A stretch of DNA of 64,000 bases from Micavibrio_B sp964399985 (GTDB lineage: Bacteria; Pseudomonadota; Alphaproteobacteria; Micavibrionales; Micavibrionaceae). Shown here piece after piece: positions 41,059 through 49,915 of the stretch. The notes beneath the pieces are model-generated. The model was not told where the DNA came from and made no database searches. It saw only the letters and a program-made list of their open reading frames with translations. How positions within the stretch are numbered: position 1 is the stretch's first letter; each line of letters begins with the position of its first letter. The DNA lies in the NCBI GenBank assembly GCA_964399985.1, contig CAYNRY010000002.1:549592-613591 (forward strand), given 5' to 3'. Position numbers and translations under genes: made by a program.

Positions 41059-41361
41059 TTAGTTGCCAAAAGGGCTTGGTTGTCTGGAAGGTAGTGCAAT
41101 GGCTACCATTCTTGACAGATCAAACCGACTTTCATAAAGCTCGATTATTTTTTCAGGGGATTGATCTGCACATATTTCTGCAACGCGCATAAAATCCTTA
41201 CCTTCTTTCGTTGGCTTGAGAACTTCAGCATTGATAAAAAATGTATGGCTTAGATTGCGGAAAGCTTCATAGCTAAACGAATCTGCGGGATCAAAAATCC
41301 GACTGTGATAGCGATCAAGAATTTTCGACTGGCGTGTTTTTATTTCTTCTAAATTACTCAT
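41059..41361 (-). CDS. Hypothetical protein
   Basis: 100 residues, soluble: EIKTRQSKILDRYHSRIFDP, SYEAFRNLSHTFFINAEVLKP and ICADQSPEKIIELYESRFDLSRM. AT-rich compared with neighbours. Its stop lies 5 bp from the convergent gapR stop. No family recognised. Confidence 0.6.
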   Translation of the reverse strand: MSNLEEIKTRQSKILDRYHSRIFDPADSFSYEAFRNLSHTFFINAEVLKPTKEGKDFMRVAEICADQSPEKIIELYESRFDLSRMVAIALPSRQPSPFGN

Positions 41362-41453
41362 TACACAATAATCCTGTTCAACTTTTTAATTTTTTTAAAT
41401 CAAATCAAAAAGCAAAACACTTGGCAATAAATTAATAGGAAATTTTATTTCTT

Positions 41454-43343
41454 TTATTGTGGGCGGCTTTTAACCAGATCGTCTACCACGCCAGGGTCGG
41501 CAAGGGTCGAGGTGTCGCCCAGACTATCGATTTCATTGGCGGCGATCTTGCGCAAGATACGGCGCATAATCTTGCCGGAACGAGTTTTGGGCAGGCCGGG
41601 AGCCCATTGAATGACATCGGGCGTGGCAATTGGCCCGATTATTTTACGAACGGTTTTAACGATTTCGGCTTTCAGGTCTTCGGTTGCGTCCGCGCAGGGT
41701 AGAAGCGTCACATAAGCATAGATGCCCTGACCTTTTAAGTCATGCGGGAAACCCACGACGGCGCTTTCCGAAACGGCTTCATGTTCATTAATGGCGCTTT
41801 CAATTTCTGCCGTGCCGAAACGGTGGCCGGAGACATTGATCACGTCATCGACGCGGCCAGTGATCCAGTAATCGCCGTCCTTGTCGCGCCGCGCGCCATC
41901 GCCGGTAAAATACATTCCTTTAAAAGTCGAGAAATAGGTTTGTTTGAAACGCTCATGATCTTGATAAACCGATCGCATCATGCCGGGCCAGCTCTGGAGT
42001 ATTACAAGATTACCCTCAGCTTCACCGTCCAGAATTTTGCCTTCATTATCGACGATCGCCGGAACAACACCGAAGAAGGGCTTTGTCGCGGAGCCGGGTT
42101 TGAATGTGGTTGTGTGCGGCAGGGGCGTTATCATGTGGCCGCCGGTCTCGGTCTGCCACCAAGTATCGATGACGGGGCAGCGTTTATCGCCGACGACATC
42201 GTAATACCAAGTCCAAGCTTCAGAATTGATCGGCTCACCGACGCTTCCCAATATACGCAAGGATTTACGGCTGGTTTTGGTCACATAATCATCACCTTCA
42301 CGCAGCAAAGCGCGGATGGCCGTCGGAGCGGTATAGAAAATATTCACCTGATGCTTATCGATCACCTGCCAGAAGCGCGAGAAGTCTGGGTAATTGGGCA
42401 CTCCTTCGAAAATCAGGGAGGTGGCGCCATTTGCGAGCGGGCCATAGACTATATAGGAATGGCCCGTCACCCAGCCCACATCCGCCGTGCACCAATAGAT
42501 ATCGCCGTCTTTATAATCAAAACTGACCTGATGAGTCAGCACGGCATAAACCAGATAGCCGCCAGTCGTATGAAGAACGCCTTTCGGTTTTCCGGTTGAG
42601 CCTGAAGTATAAAGAATGAATAACGGGTCTTCAGCGTTCATGTCCTCGCATGGACAATCGGGGGATTGAGTTGATACAAATTCCGGCCAATTGATATCGC
42701 GGTCTTGCATCATCGGTACATCAGCGCCAGTATTGCGAAACACAAAAACGGTTTTAACATCAGGGCAGGACTTCAGCGCTTCATCGACATTGGCTTTGAG
42801 CGGTACTTTTTTTCCGCCGCGGCGGCCTTCATCGGCAGTCAATACGACAGTCGAAGCGCAGTCATGGATGCGGTCTTTCAAGGCATCGGGAGAAAAGCCC
42901 CCGAAGACGACCGAATGCACTGCGCCGATACGGGCACAGGCCAGCATGGCATAGGTCGCTTCAGGTATCATTGGCATATAGATAGTTACGCGGTCGCCGC
43001 GTTTGACGCCCTTTGCTTTGAGCGCATTGGCGAGTTTAGAGACTTCGTCCTTTAGCTCGGCATAGGTGATTTTCTTATCCTGAGAGGGCTCGTCGCCTTC
43101 CCAGATCAATGCGGTCTGATTGCCGCGTTTTTCAACATGGCGATCAACGCAGTTGTAACAGGCGTTTAGAATACCGTCTTCATACCATTTGATATCTACA
43201 TTGCCGTCAAATTTTGCGTTCTTTATAACGGTGGGATTCTTGACCCAGTCGAGGCGCTCTGCCATTTCTGCCCAGAATGCGTCGGGATTTTCGATAGAGG
43301 CTTTATAATATTTATCGTAATCGGCGACAGAAGAAATCTTCAT
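41454..43343 (-). CDS. acs: Acetyl-CoA synthetase (AMP-forming)
   Basis: 629 residues. ANL-superfamily core motif LFILYTSGSTGKPKGVLHTTGGYLVYA, the YWCTADVGWVTGHSYIVYGPL stretch, DTWWQTETGGHMI (A5), YFTGDGARRDKDGDYWITGRVDDVINVSGHR (A7-A8) and the C-terminal acetylation lysine motif PKTRSGKIMRRILR. Activates acetate to acetyl-CoA. The gene starts 2 bp after mntR, so readthrough is likely. Confidence 0.97.
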   Translation of the reverse strand: MKISSVADYDKYYKASIENPDAFWAEMAERLDWVKNPTVIKNAKFDGNVDIKWYEDGILNACYNCVDRHVEKRGNQTALIWEGDEPSQDKKITYAELKDEVSKLANALKAKGVKRGDRVTIYMPMIPEATYAMLACARIGAVHSVVFGGFSPDALKDRIHDCASTVVLTADEGRRGGKKVPLKANVDEALKSCPDVKTVFVFRNTGADVPMMQDRDINWPEFVSTQSPDCPCEDMNAEDPLFILYTSGSTGKPKGVLHTTGGYLVYAVLTHQVSFDYKDGDIYWCTADVGWVTGHSYIVYGPLANGATSLIFEGVPNYPDFSRFWQVIDKHQVNIFYTAPTAIRALLREGDDYVTKTSRKSLRILGSVGEPINSEAWTWYYDVVGDKRCPVIDTWWQTETGGHMITPLPHTTTFKPGSATKPFFGVVPAIVDNEGKILDGEAEGNLVILQSWPGMMRSVYQDHERFKQTYFSTFKGMYFTGDGARRDKDGDYWITGRVDDVINVSGHRFGTAEIESAINEHEAVSESAVVGFPHDLKGQGIYAYVTLLPCADATEDLKAEIVKTVRKIIGPIATPDVIQWAPGLPKTRSGKIMRRILRKIAANEIDSLGDTSTLADPGVVDDLVKSRPQ

Positions 43344-43344
43344 C

Positions 43345-43794
43345 TTATTTTCCCTTTAATTGTTCTGTCAGGCGTAAAAATGCCTTTAACGTTTCTTCAC
43401 TGACATGGTGCTCAATTCCTTCCGCATCCAGATGGGCGATCTCACTCTTGATATTAAGGGCGCGCAGAAAATTATAAACGATGTCGTGACGTTTTTTGCA
43501 TTTAAGGGCGAGGGCTTTGCCTTTATCGGTCAAAAATAGCGAGCGGTAAGGCCGGTTAACGACATAGCCTTCCTTGTTAAGGCGCGTAATGATCTTGCTG
43601 ACCGTTGCGTGGGCAATGCCGAAATATTTGGCTAGGTCGATCACCCGTGCCTCGCCTTGCAATTCGATCAGATCGGCGATCATTTCGACATAATCTTCGG
43701 CGGTTTCCGTCTGGTGCGCTTCGCGTACGCGTTCGAAAGCCTTGGCACGAAGCTCAAGCTGCACAAGGGGGGCGGGTTTCTTGGTGTTCATCAT
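43345..43794 (-). CDS. mntR: MntR, manganese-responsive DtxR-family regulator
   Basis: 149 residues. N-terminal winged helix (ETAEDYVEMIADLIELQGEARVIDLAKYFGIAHATVSKIITRLNKEGYV) and a dimerisation domain with metal ligands (HDIVYNFLRALNI and AEGIEHHVSEETLKAF). Represses Mn uptake when Mn2+ is high. Divergent from mntH with a palindromic operator between them. Cotranscribed with acs. Confidence 0.93.
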   Translation of the reverse strand: MMNTKKPAPLVQLELRAKAFERVREAHQTETAEDYVEMIADLIELQGEARVIDLAKYFGIAHATVSKIITRLNKEGYVVNRPYRSLFLTDKGKALALKCKKRHDIVYNFLRALNIKSEIAHLDAEGIEHHVSEETLKAFLRLTEQLKGK

Positions 43795-43830
43795 AAAAGT
43801 CTACCCGATATAAATAACTTGTCAAATTTG

Positions 43831-43842
43831 TAGCCATGGCTA
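43831..43842. promoter_or_regulatory. Putative MntR operator
   Basis: Perfect palindrome TAGCCATGGCTA between divergent mntR and mntH. Its half-sites TAGC...GCTA match the E. coli MntR box core (TAGC-N4-GCTA). It overlaps the first in-frame ATG of mntH, which argues that translation starts later. Confidence 0.65.
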
Positions 43843-43874
43843 TATTCTGTAGGTATGACAGGAAATATAATGGC

Positions 43875-45188
43875 ATGAGTTCATCATTTTGGCGCCGCGA
43901 AGCGGGCGAACCTTCTTTGGTCGAAGTATTTAAATCGATCCCGATCAACCGTAAAAATGGCTGGCGCAAATTCCTGTCCTTTTTCGGCCCCGGCTATATC
44001 GTCGCGGTCGGTTATATGGACCCGGGCAACTGGGCTACATCTTTAGCGGGCGGATCGCAATTCGGCTTTACGTTGCTCAGCGTTGCATTGCTCTCTAACT
44101 TTATGGCGATTATTCTACAGTCCTTATGCTCGCGCCTTGCTATCGGCTCGCGGCGTGACTTGGCGCAGGCTTGCCGCGACGGCTGTCCGAAATGGATGGT
44201 CTGGCCGCTCTGGTTTCTAGCGGAGATCGCGATATGCGCGACCGATCTGGCGGAAGTGATCGGCACAGCGATCGCGCTCAATCTCTTATTTGGCATTCCG
44301 CTTGAGCTTGGTGTGATCATTACGGCGCTGGATGTTTTTATTATTCTCTGGTTGCAAAATAAGGGGTTTCGCTGGATCGAGGCGTTTATCATTACGCTGC
44401 TCGGCGTGATCGCGCTGTGTTTTGTGATCCAGATCGCCATGGCCGATCCGGATTGGGGCCTTGTTATCAAAGGCTTTGCGCCGACCACCGAGATTATCGG
44501 CAATCCGGACATGCTCTATCTGGCTCTCGGAATCATCGGGGCCACCGTCATGCCGCATAATCTTTACCTTCATTCTTCGATCGTGCAGACGCGCGCCTAT
44601 GGCGATAGTCTGCCAGAGAAGAAACAGGCGCTTAAATATGCGAATATCGATACGACTCTGGCATTATTTTTCGCCCTGACGATCAATGCCTCGATCCTGA
44701 TCTTGGCGGGTACATTCCACCACGCCGGACAAACAGATATCGCGGAGCTTGATAAAGCGCATGCGCTATTGTCCCCATTATTGGGATCTGCATGGGCGCC
44801 GACCTTGTTCGGGATCGCTCTTTTATGCTGCGGTTTGAATTCGACGGTTACGGCAACTTTGGCCGGGCAGATCGTCATGGAAGGATTTATCGATCTAAAG
44901 ATACCCGCATGGCTGCGCCGTTTGGTGACAAGGTTAATCGCCATCGTGCCGGCGGCGGGGATTACAATCTTTTATGGCGCAGGGGAAACAGGGAAATTGT
45001 TGATCCTAAGTCAGGTCATCCTAAGCTTACAGTTGCCGTTTGCGATTGTGCCACTTGTGATATTTACAGCCAGCAAGGGCAAAATGGGCGATATGAAAGC
45101 GCCGCTCTGGCTGACAGGGCTTGCCGCAATTATTGCGGTCATCCTGATAGCGCTAAATATAAAAATGCTTTCAGATCTTATTCTTTGA
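43875..45188 (+). CDS. mntH: Nramp-family Mn2+/H+ symporter
   Basis: 437 residues from ATG 43875; ATG 43836 lies inside the operator palindrome. About 11 helices. The first contains the metal-binding DPGNW (VAVGYMDPGNWATSLAGGS). The sixth has the MPHNLYLHSSIVQTR motif of the transport centre. Imports Mn2+ (and Fe2+) by proton symport. Regulation by the divergent mntR is expected. Confidence 0.95.
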   Translation: MSSSFWRREAGEPSLVEVFKSIPINRKNGWRKFLSFFGPGYIVAVGYMDPGNWATSLAGGSQFGFTLLSVALLSNFMAIILQSLCSRLAIGSRRDLAQACRDGCPKWMVWPLWFLAEIAICATDLAEVIGTAIALNLLFGIPLELGVIITALDVFIILWLQNKGFRWIEAFIITLLGVIALCFVIQIAMADPDWGLVIKGFAPTTEIIGNPDMLYLALGIIGATVMPHNLYLHSSIVQTRAYGDSLPEKKQALKYANIDTTLALFFALTINASILILAGTFHHAGQTDIAELDKAHALLSPLLGSAWAPTLFGIALLCCGLNSTVTATLAGQIVMEGFIDLKIPAWLRRLVTRLIAIVPAAGITIFYGAGETGKLLILSQVILSLQLPFAIVPLVIFTASKGKMGDMKAPLWLTGLAAIIAVILIALNIKMLSDLIL

Positions 45189-46079
45189 TTATTCGGAATG
45201 CAGGATTGGCGTCAGGTCTTTCGCTTGCTTCTTCTGAATCTTTCGAAGGACAATGATCGCCACGCCTGCCATCGCCAGGGCGCCGCCGATGATGGCGGAC
45301 ATAGACAGGGTTTCGCCGAGCATGAAATGGGCGGCGACGACGGCTACGGCGGGTTGCAGCAATGTAAAGGCCGTGACCAGTTGTACGGAATTGCGCGACA
45401 TCAGGCCCTTCCAGAAAAACATCATCAGGCTCATCAAGAAAATCTGATAAAAAAGAACAAAGCCGAGATGAGTCCAGTTGGCGCTCAGTAATTTGGCCAC
45501 ATGATCTTTTTCAAAGACGCAGGATAGCAGACCCGTTACTGGCGCAGCGAGAATGGCGGCATAGGCGGTCATCGTCGGCATGTCGATATCCTGAATCTTT
45601 CTCATCTGCAAAGAGCCAAACGCCCAGAGAAGGGACGAGGCAACGGTGAGAGACAAGCCGACCCAGCTGGTGATATTCGGACTGCCAAAAATAAAGCCGA
45701 GACCCATAAACGCCAGTAAAAGACCAGCGGTGGTTCTCCAGCCGAATTTTTCAGAGTGGAGTAGCCAGCCCAGAATAATGGCAAACGGAACTTGCACTTG
45801 CATAATCAAGGCAACGGTTGCCGATTCCAAGAACCGCAAGGCGACGAACAAGGTTGAGAGATGGGCCATATAATAAAAGAAGGAAAATTTTAAAATTTGG
45901 CGAAACTGGTTTTTATTAAGGTTCTGGCAGAAAGGAATGAAAATAAAGCCGGTTAGCAAAAAGCGGATTGTGACCAGCATCAATCCCGGAATTTCATTTG
46001 TTCCTATTTTTATGACAGGAAAATGCACTCCCCATGAAATAACAACGAGGAGAGCCAAGAGAATATCGCGTTTTGACAT
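45189..46079 (-). CDS. EamA-family metabolite exporter
   Basis: 296 residues, ten helices in two EamA repeats. Opening MSKRDILLALLVVISWGVHFPVIKIGTNEIPG and the second-repeat LLQPAVAVVAAHFMLGETLSMSAIIGGALAMAGVAII resemble the O-acetylserine/cysteine exporter EamA (YdeD) group. Last gene of the tsaD-gpsA-EVE-eamA run. Confidence 0.87.
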   Translation of the reverse strand: MSKRDILLALLVVISWGVHFPVIKIGTNEIPGLMLVTIRFLLTGFIFIPFCQNLNKNQFRQILKFSFFYYMAHLSTLFVALRFLESATVALIMQVQVPFAIILGWLLHSEKFGWRTTAGLLLAFMGLGFIFGSPNITSWVGLSLTVASSLLWAFGSLQMRKIQDIDMPTMTAYAAILAAPVTGLLSCVFEKDHVAKLLSANWTHLGFVLFYQIFLMSLMMFFWKGLMSRNSVQLVTAFTLLQPAVAVVAAHFMLGETLSMSAIIGGALAMAGVAIIVLRKIQKKQAKDLTPILHSE

Positions 46080-46080
46080 T

Positions 46081-46506
46081 TTAAATTTTACCGAGCTTAC
46101 AGATTAGAGCCCATTCCTTATCGGTAACCTTACCAACCGACAAGCGCGATAAACGAATAAGATCCATGCTATTAAAGACTGGGTCGGCTTTAAGTTCGGC
46201 GAGGGTGACGGGCCTTGGAAAGGGTTTGACGGGTTTGACGTCGACCATCACGAATTTGCCGGTTTCATCCGTCGGGTCAGGGTAAGCTTCTTTCGTAATT
46301 TCCATGATGCCGACAATTTCCTTGCCGATATTGGAATGATAAAAGAACGCAAGATCGCCCTTTTTCATCGTTTTCATGTTGAGGGCGGCGCTATGGTTGC
46401 GAACGCCGTCCCAATGGCCTTTTTTCTCACGGACGAGTTGTTCCCATGGATAGACATCGGGTTCGGATTTCATCAGCCAATATTGAATGGTCTTGGATTG
46501 GGTCAT
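46081..46506 (-). CDS. EVE-domain protein (modified-nucleotide binding fold)
   Basis: 141 residues. YWLMKSEPDVYPWEQLVREKKGHWDGVRNHSAALNMKTMKKGDLAFFYHSN is the PUA-like EVE domain start, with the conserved W-x-G-V-R-N. EVE proteins bind modified bases or tRNA. The start overlaps the gpsA stop by 4 bp, so it is coupled to gpsA. Confidence 0.92.
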   Translation of the reverse strand: MTQSKTIQYWLMKSEPDVYPWEQLVREKKGHWDGVRNHSAALNMKTMKKGDLAFFYHSNIGKEIVGIMEITKEAYPDPTDETGKFVMVDVKPVKPFPRPVTLAELKADPVFNSMDLIRLSRLSVGKVTDKEWALICKLGKI

Positions 46507-47492
46507 GAAAGTTCTCCGCGCGCCGGACGGTCCATGATTTCTGCGAGTGCATCCTGAATAGACATGCGGCCTTCGATACAGGCATGAACGCTTTCGGTGA
46601 TCGGCATGTCGATATCGAAATCCTTCGCCAGTTGCACGGCGGCTTTTGCCGTGGTCACGCCTTCGGTGACAGATTTTCGTTGGCTCAGGATTTCTTCTGC
46701 GCTTTGACCTTTGCCCATTAGATAACCGAAAGAGAAATTGCGCGATTGCTGAGATGAGCAGGTCAGCATCAAATCACCGACGCCGCATTGGCCCATCAAA
46801 GTTTCACGTTTGCCGCCAAGAGCGACGGTGAGCCGCGCGATCTCGGCCAGACCGCGCGTGACTAGGGCGGCGCGGGCGCTTTCCCCGAGGCCAAGTCCTT
46901 CGACAATGCCGCAGGCAATCGCAATGACATTCTTGATCGCGCCGCCAATTTGCGCACCGACAATATCGTCTGATGTATAGAGACGCAATGTTTTAGACGA
47001 CAATGATTCCTGAATGCGTTTGCCTAAGTGTTTATCGGTACAGGCGAGTGTGGCGGCGGTCGGCTTTCCTTTGACCAGATCGATGGCAAAGCTAGGGCCT
47101 GTTAAAATAGCCACAGGGTTCGAACATTGTTCACGAACGATATCTGAAAGTAACTGGCGGCTTTGGATTTCTATTCCTTTCGCACATAGGACCATCGGCT
47201 GATCAGGGCGCAGATAAGGCTTCATTTGCTCCAAAATTGCGCGCATATACTGCGCGGGAACGACGTTGAGAATAATGTCTTCTTTGAGTGCTTTTTCTAA
47301 GTCGGATGTTGCCCTTATATTTCCTGCCAAAGCTATGCCGGGCAGATAGGTCGCGTTTTCTTTTGTGCGCTGGATAGATTCTGCGAGAGCGTCTTCACGC
47401 GCCCACAACATGACATCGTGTCCTGCGGAAGCATAAACCTGCGCGAGGGCGGTTCCCCATGCTCCGGCTCCGATGACGGTTATTCTACTCAT
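46503..47492 (-). CDS. gpsA: Glycerol-3-phosphate dehydrogenase [NAD(P)+]
   Basis: 329 residues. N-terminal ITVIGAGAWGTALAQVYASAGHDVMLWARE, catalytic Lys in GGAIKNVIAIACGIVEGLGLGESARAALVTRGLAEI, and substrate motif GVGDLMLTCSSQQSRN. Makes sn-glycerol-3-phosphate for phospholipids. It begins 1 bp after tsaD. Confidence 0.96.
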   Translation of the reverse strand: MSRITVIGAGAWGTALAQVYASAGHDVMLWAREDALAESIQRTKENATYLPGIALAGNIRATSDLEKALKEDIILNVVPAQYMRAILEQMKPYLRPDQPMVLCAKGIEIQSRQLLSDIVREQCSNPVAILTGPSFAIDLVKGKPTAATLACTDKHLGKRIQESLSSKTLRLYTSDDIVGAQIGGAIKNVIAIACGIVEGLGLGESARAALVTRGLAEIARLTVALGGKRETLMGQCGVGDLMLTCSSQQSRNFSFGYLMGKGQSAEEILSQRKSVTEGVTTAKAAVQLAKDFDIDMPITESVHACIEGRMSIQDALAEIMDRPARGELS

Positions 47493-47493
47493 G

Positions 47494-48558
47494 TTAAGCG
47501 CTCATCTCCGTGTTCATTTCCTCAAGCGGCCAGCGGGGTCGGGCTTTGACGTCCAATTCGCTAATCCGGCCTGCTTTTAAAAGTTCTATTCCCGCCCATG
47601 CAACCATAGCCCCGTTATCGGTGCAATATTCCAGCGGCGGCGCCATGAATTTAAAGCCCTGTTGTTCACAGGTTTTCGTCAGGGCGCTGCGGATCGTTTG
47701 ATTGGCGGCAACGCCGCCGCAAACGATAAATGCCGGGGAAGCAGCGGAATATATTGATTTAAATTTTTTCATCGCCATCGCCGATCTATGGGACAATGTC
47801 TTTGCAATGATGTTCTGAAAGGAAAAGGCAAGGCTGGCGAGCCTGTCTTCCGGCAAAATATTTTCAACGCTCATTTTATCTATCTCATTACGGATGGCGG
47901 TTTTGAGGCCGGAAAACGAGAAATCCATGTCGCCGCTATGTTCCATGGGGATCGAAAACGGAAATTCACGCAATGCTTTTTCCGTGCTATCGCATTTCAG
48001 CGCAAATTTTTCGAGGTTAGGCCCGCCAGGATAAGGAAGGCCCATAAGTTTAGCCGCTTTGTCGAAACATTCGCCCGCCGCATCGTCGCGCGTTGTCGAC
48101 CATAATTCATATTGCCCGATGTCTTTTACAAGAAGAATTTGCGAATGACCGCCAGAGACAAGAAGGACTAGATAAGGAAATTCGATATTCTCTATCAGGC
48201 GCGGAGAAAGCAAATGAGCTTCCAGATGATTGACAGCAAGAAAAGGTTTGTCGAGCGCAGCGGCCATCGCTTTGCCTGCCATCATGCCGACCATCACGCC
48301 ACCAATCAGGCCGGGACCGCAAACGGCTGCGATACCATCAAGTTTAGTTCCCTCGATATTCGCTTTTTTTAAACAAGCGATAATCAGTTTATCGAGATGA
48401 TCGAGATGGGCGCGCGCGGCGATTTCAGGGACGACGCCGCCGAATATTTCATGATCCTTAATCTGGCTTAAAACCATATCGGCATGAATGACGCGGTTGT
48501 CCTCTATGATAGCGACACCCGTTTCGTCACAACTCGTTTCAATACCCAAAATCAGCAT
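47494..48558 (-). CDS. tsaD: tRNA N6-adenosine threonylcarbamoyltransferase
   Basis: 354 residues from ATG 48558; a TTG at 48564 adds two. ASKHA-fold: LGIETSCDETGVAII, metal-binding His in AVNHLEAHLLSPRL, LLVSGGHSQILLVKDIGQYELWSTTRDDAAGECFDKAAKLMGLPYPGGP and VCGGVAANQTIRSAL. Adds threonylcarbamoyl to A37 of ANN-decoding tRNAs with TsaB/C/E. First gene of a four-gene run. Confidence 0.97.
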   Translation of the reverse strand: MLILGIETSCDETGVAIIEDNRVIHADMVLSQIKDHEIFGGVVPEIAARAHLDHLDKLIIACLKKANIEGTKLDGIAAVCGPGLIGGVMVGMMAGKAMAAALDKPFLAVNHLEAHLLSPRLIENIEFPYLVLLVSGGHSQILLVKDIGQYELWSTTRDDAAGECFDKAAKLMGLPYPGGPNLEKFALKCDSTEKALREFPFSIPMEHSGDMDFSFSGLKTAIRNEIDKMSVENILPEDRLASLAFSFQNIIAKTLSHRSAMAMKKFKSIYSAASPAFIVCGGVAANQTIRSALTKTCEQQGFKFMAPPLEYCTDNGAMVAWAGIELLKAGRISELDVKARPRWPLEEMNTEMSA

Positions 48559-48610
48559 TCGCAAGCTCTAATACGCTCATCACAAAAAAGCAATTAACCA
48601 ATTGGATTTT

Positions 48611-48631
48611 TGACCTATCGGTGCTTATATA
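48611..48631 (+). promoter_or_regulatory. Possible promoter immediately upstream of the HemX-like gene
   Basis: TATATA (48626-48631) lies 6 nt before the ATG at 48638. A TTGGAT about 18 nt upstream (near 48603) could be the -35 element. The layout is the same as at 20127-20155 and implies a leaderless mRNA. Confidence 0.45.
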
Positions 48632-48637
48632 GACTTT

Positions 48638-49915
48638 ATGACAGATGAAGCACAAAAGCCTGAAATATCCGGTTCAAAACCCAGCCCGATTCCGACCTTA
48701 AATCCCGGTCCCGATTATGAAATGAATACCACTGTCCAGGATTCCAGCAAGGTCATGACCATTGCCATGAGTATTATTCTGGTTGTCGTCATCGTGGGCG
48801 CTGTTCTTGCGATCGCGCCCGAGGTTAAGAAAGCAGGCGCTCAGAAAGAAAAGATTGCCGCGCTGGAAGCCGAATTGGCGCAAGCAAAGATCCGGCAACA
48901 GGAAACACCGCCATCGCAAGTCGAGACGCAGCTGAGTGACGTCCAAGTAAAAATGGCGGCGCTGGCCGAACAGGCGAAACAATTGCAGGCTTCCGTCGTT
49001 AGTGGAGATATGAGCGGCAAGCTTACCCAGATTGAAACCAAGATCAGCCAGATGGCACAGCAATCGCAGATGCTGGGTTTTTCCGGTATGATCGCCCGCG
49101 TCCAATCCATGCAGCAATCGCCTGAAGGCTCCAAAATTCTCGAGAATATTGTCGGTACGCTGGCGGCGTCACCGGAGGGTAGCGATGTTGGACAAAATCT
49201 GGAGGCTCTACGCGCCAGCGATCCGAATGTTGCGCAAGTGACGGAGGGCGTCGCGCCGGAAGATATGAAAGCGGCAGCGATGCTTATTGGTTTAAGCCAG
49301 CTTCGTCATTCCCTTTCGCGCAGCAATGATTCATTCGAGAGCGATCTGGTGCTCCTCAAGAAAACCGTTCCGGCAGATAATCCTGAATTACTCGCCGCAA
49401 TCGACCGCCTCGCGCCACAGGCTAAATACGGCGTCTTGACACCTCAAGGATTGTCGCAGGAATTTCGCGGCATGACCGGCGAGATCGTATCGGCGTCTTT
49501 ATCGGGTAAGGATGTTTCTCTACGGGAAAAAGCCAAGGCCAGAATGGCGAATGTTTTTAAAGTCGAGAAAAACGGAGAGAGAGTTTCGGGAACTGAAACG
49601 CAAATCGCCATTGCTGCCGCACAGAAACAGCTCGATGCCGGAAATGTGCAGGGTGCGGTCGAAATATTAAATACCTTGAAAGGGCCGGAAAGACAGCAAA
49701 CACAGCCGTTTCTTGATAAGGCGCAAGCGACATTGATGGCGGGTAACCTTCAAACGACAATTGCCCAGAATGTACGCGCTGCCGTTCAGACATTGATGAA
49801 TGGCGGGCTTCCAAATGGTGTCGTCAATCCTTACGGTGCAGGCGCAATTACGAACCAGATAAAAACAATGGTGCCGGGTGCTGCATCGGTGCCGGGAGGC
49901 GCAGCAGCACAATGA
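48638..49915 (+). CDS. Mitofilin/HemX-like inner-membrane protein
   Basis: 425 residues. Cytoplasmic N-terminus rich in Pro and Ser, one membrane helix (VMTIAMSIILVVVIVGAVLAIAP, about 40-62), then a long coiled coil (KEKIAALEAELAQAKIRQQE through LTQIETKISQMAQQS). The C-terminal domain (QKQLDAGNVQGAVEILNTLKG) is helical. This matches the alphaproteobacterial mitofilin-domain proteins, usually encoded in hemC-hemD-(mitofilin)-hemY operons. Here hemC and hemD are absent. It overlaps hemY by 4 bp. Confidence 0.82.
   Translation: MTDEAQKPEISGSKPSPIPTLNPGPDYEMNTTVQDSSKVMTIAMSIILVVVIVGAVLAIAPEVKKAGAQKEKIAALEAELAQAKIRQQETPPSQVETQLSDVQVKMAALAEQAKQLQASVVSGDMSGKLTQIETKISQMAQQSQMLGFSGMIARVQSMQQSPEGSKILENIVGTLAASPEGSDVGQNLEALRASDPNVAQVTEGVAPEDMKAAAMLIGLSQLRHSLSRSNDSFESDLVLLKKTVPADNPELLAAIDRLAPQAKYGVLTPQGLSQEFRGMTGEIVSASLSGKDVSLREKAKARMANVFKVEKNGERVSGTETQIAIAAAQKQLDAGNVQGAVEILNTLKGPERQQTQPFLDKAQATLMAGNLQTTIAQNVRAAVQTLMNGGLPNGVVNPYGAGAITNQIKTMVPGAASVPGGAAAQ

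Noticed and set aside
41742..42599. 285-codon plus-strand ORF opposite acs
   Set aside because: It lies wholly inside the antisense strand of a clearly coding acetyl-CoA synthetase gene; its product has no recognisable motif and no ribosome site.
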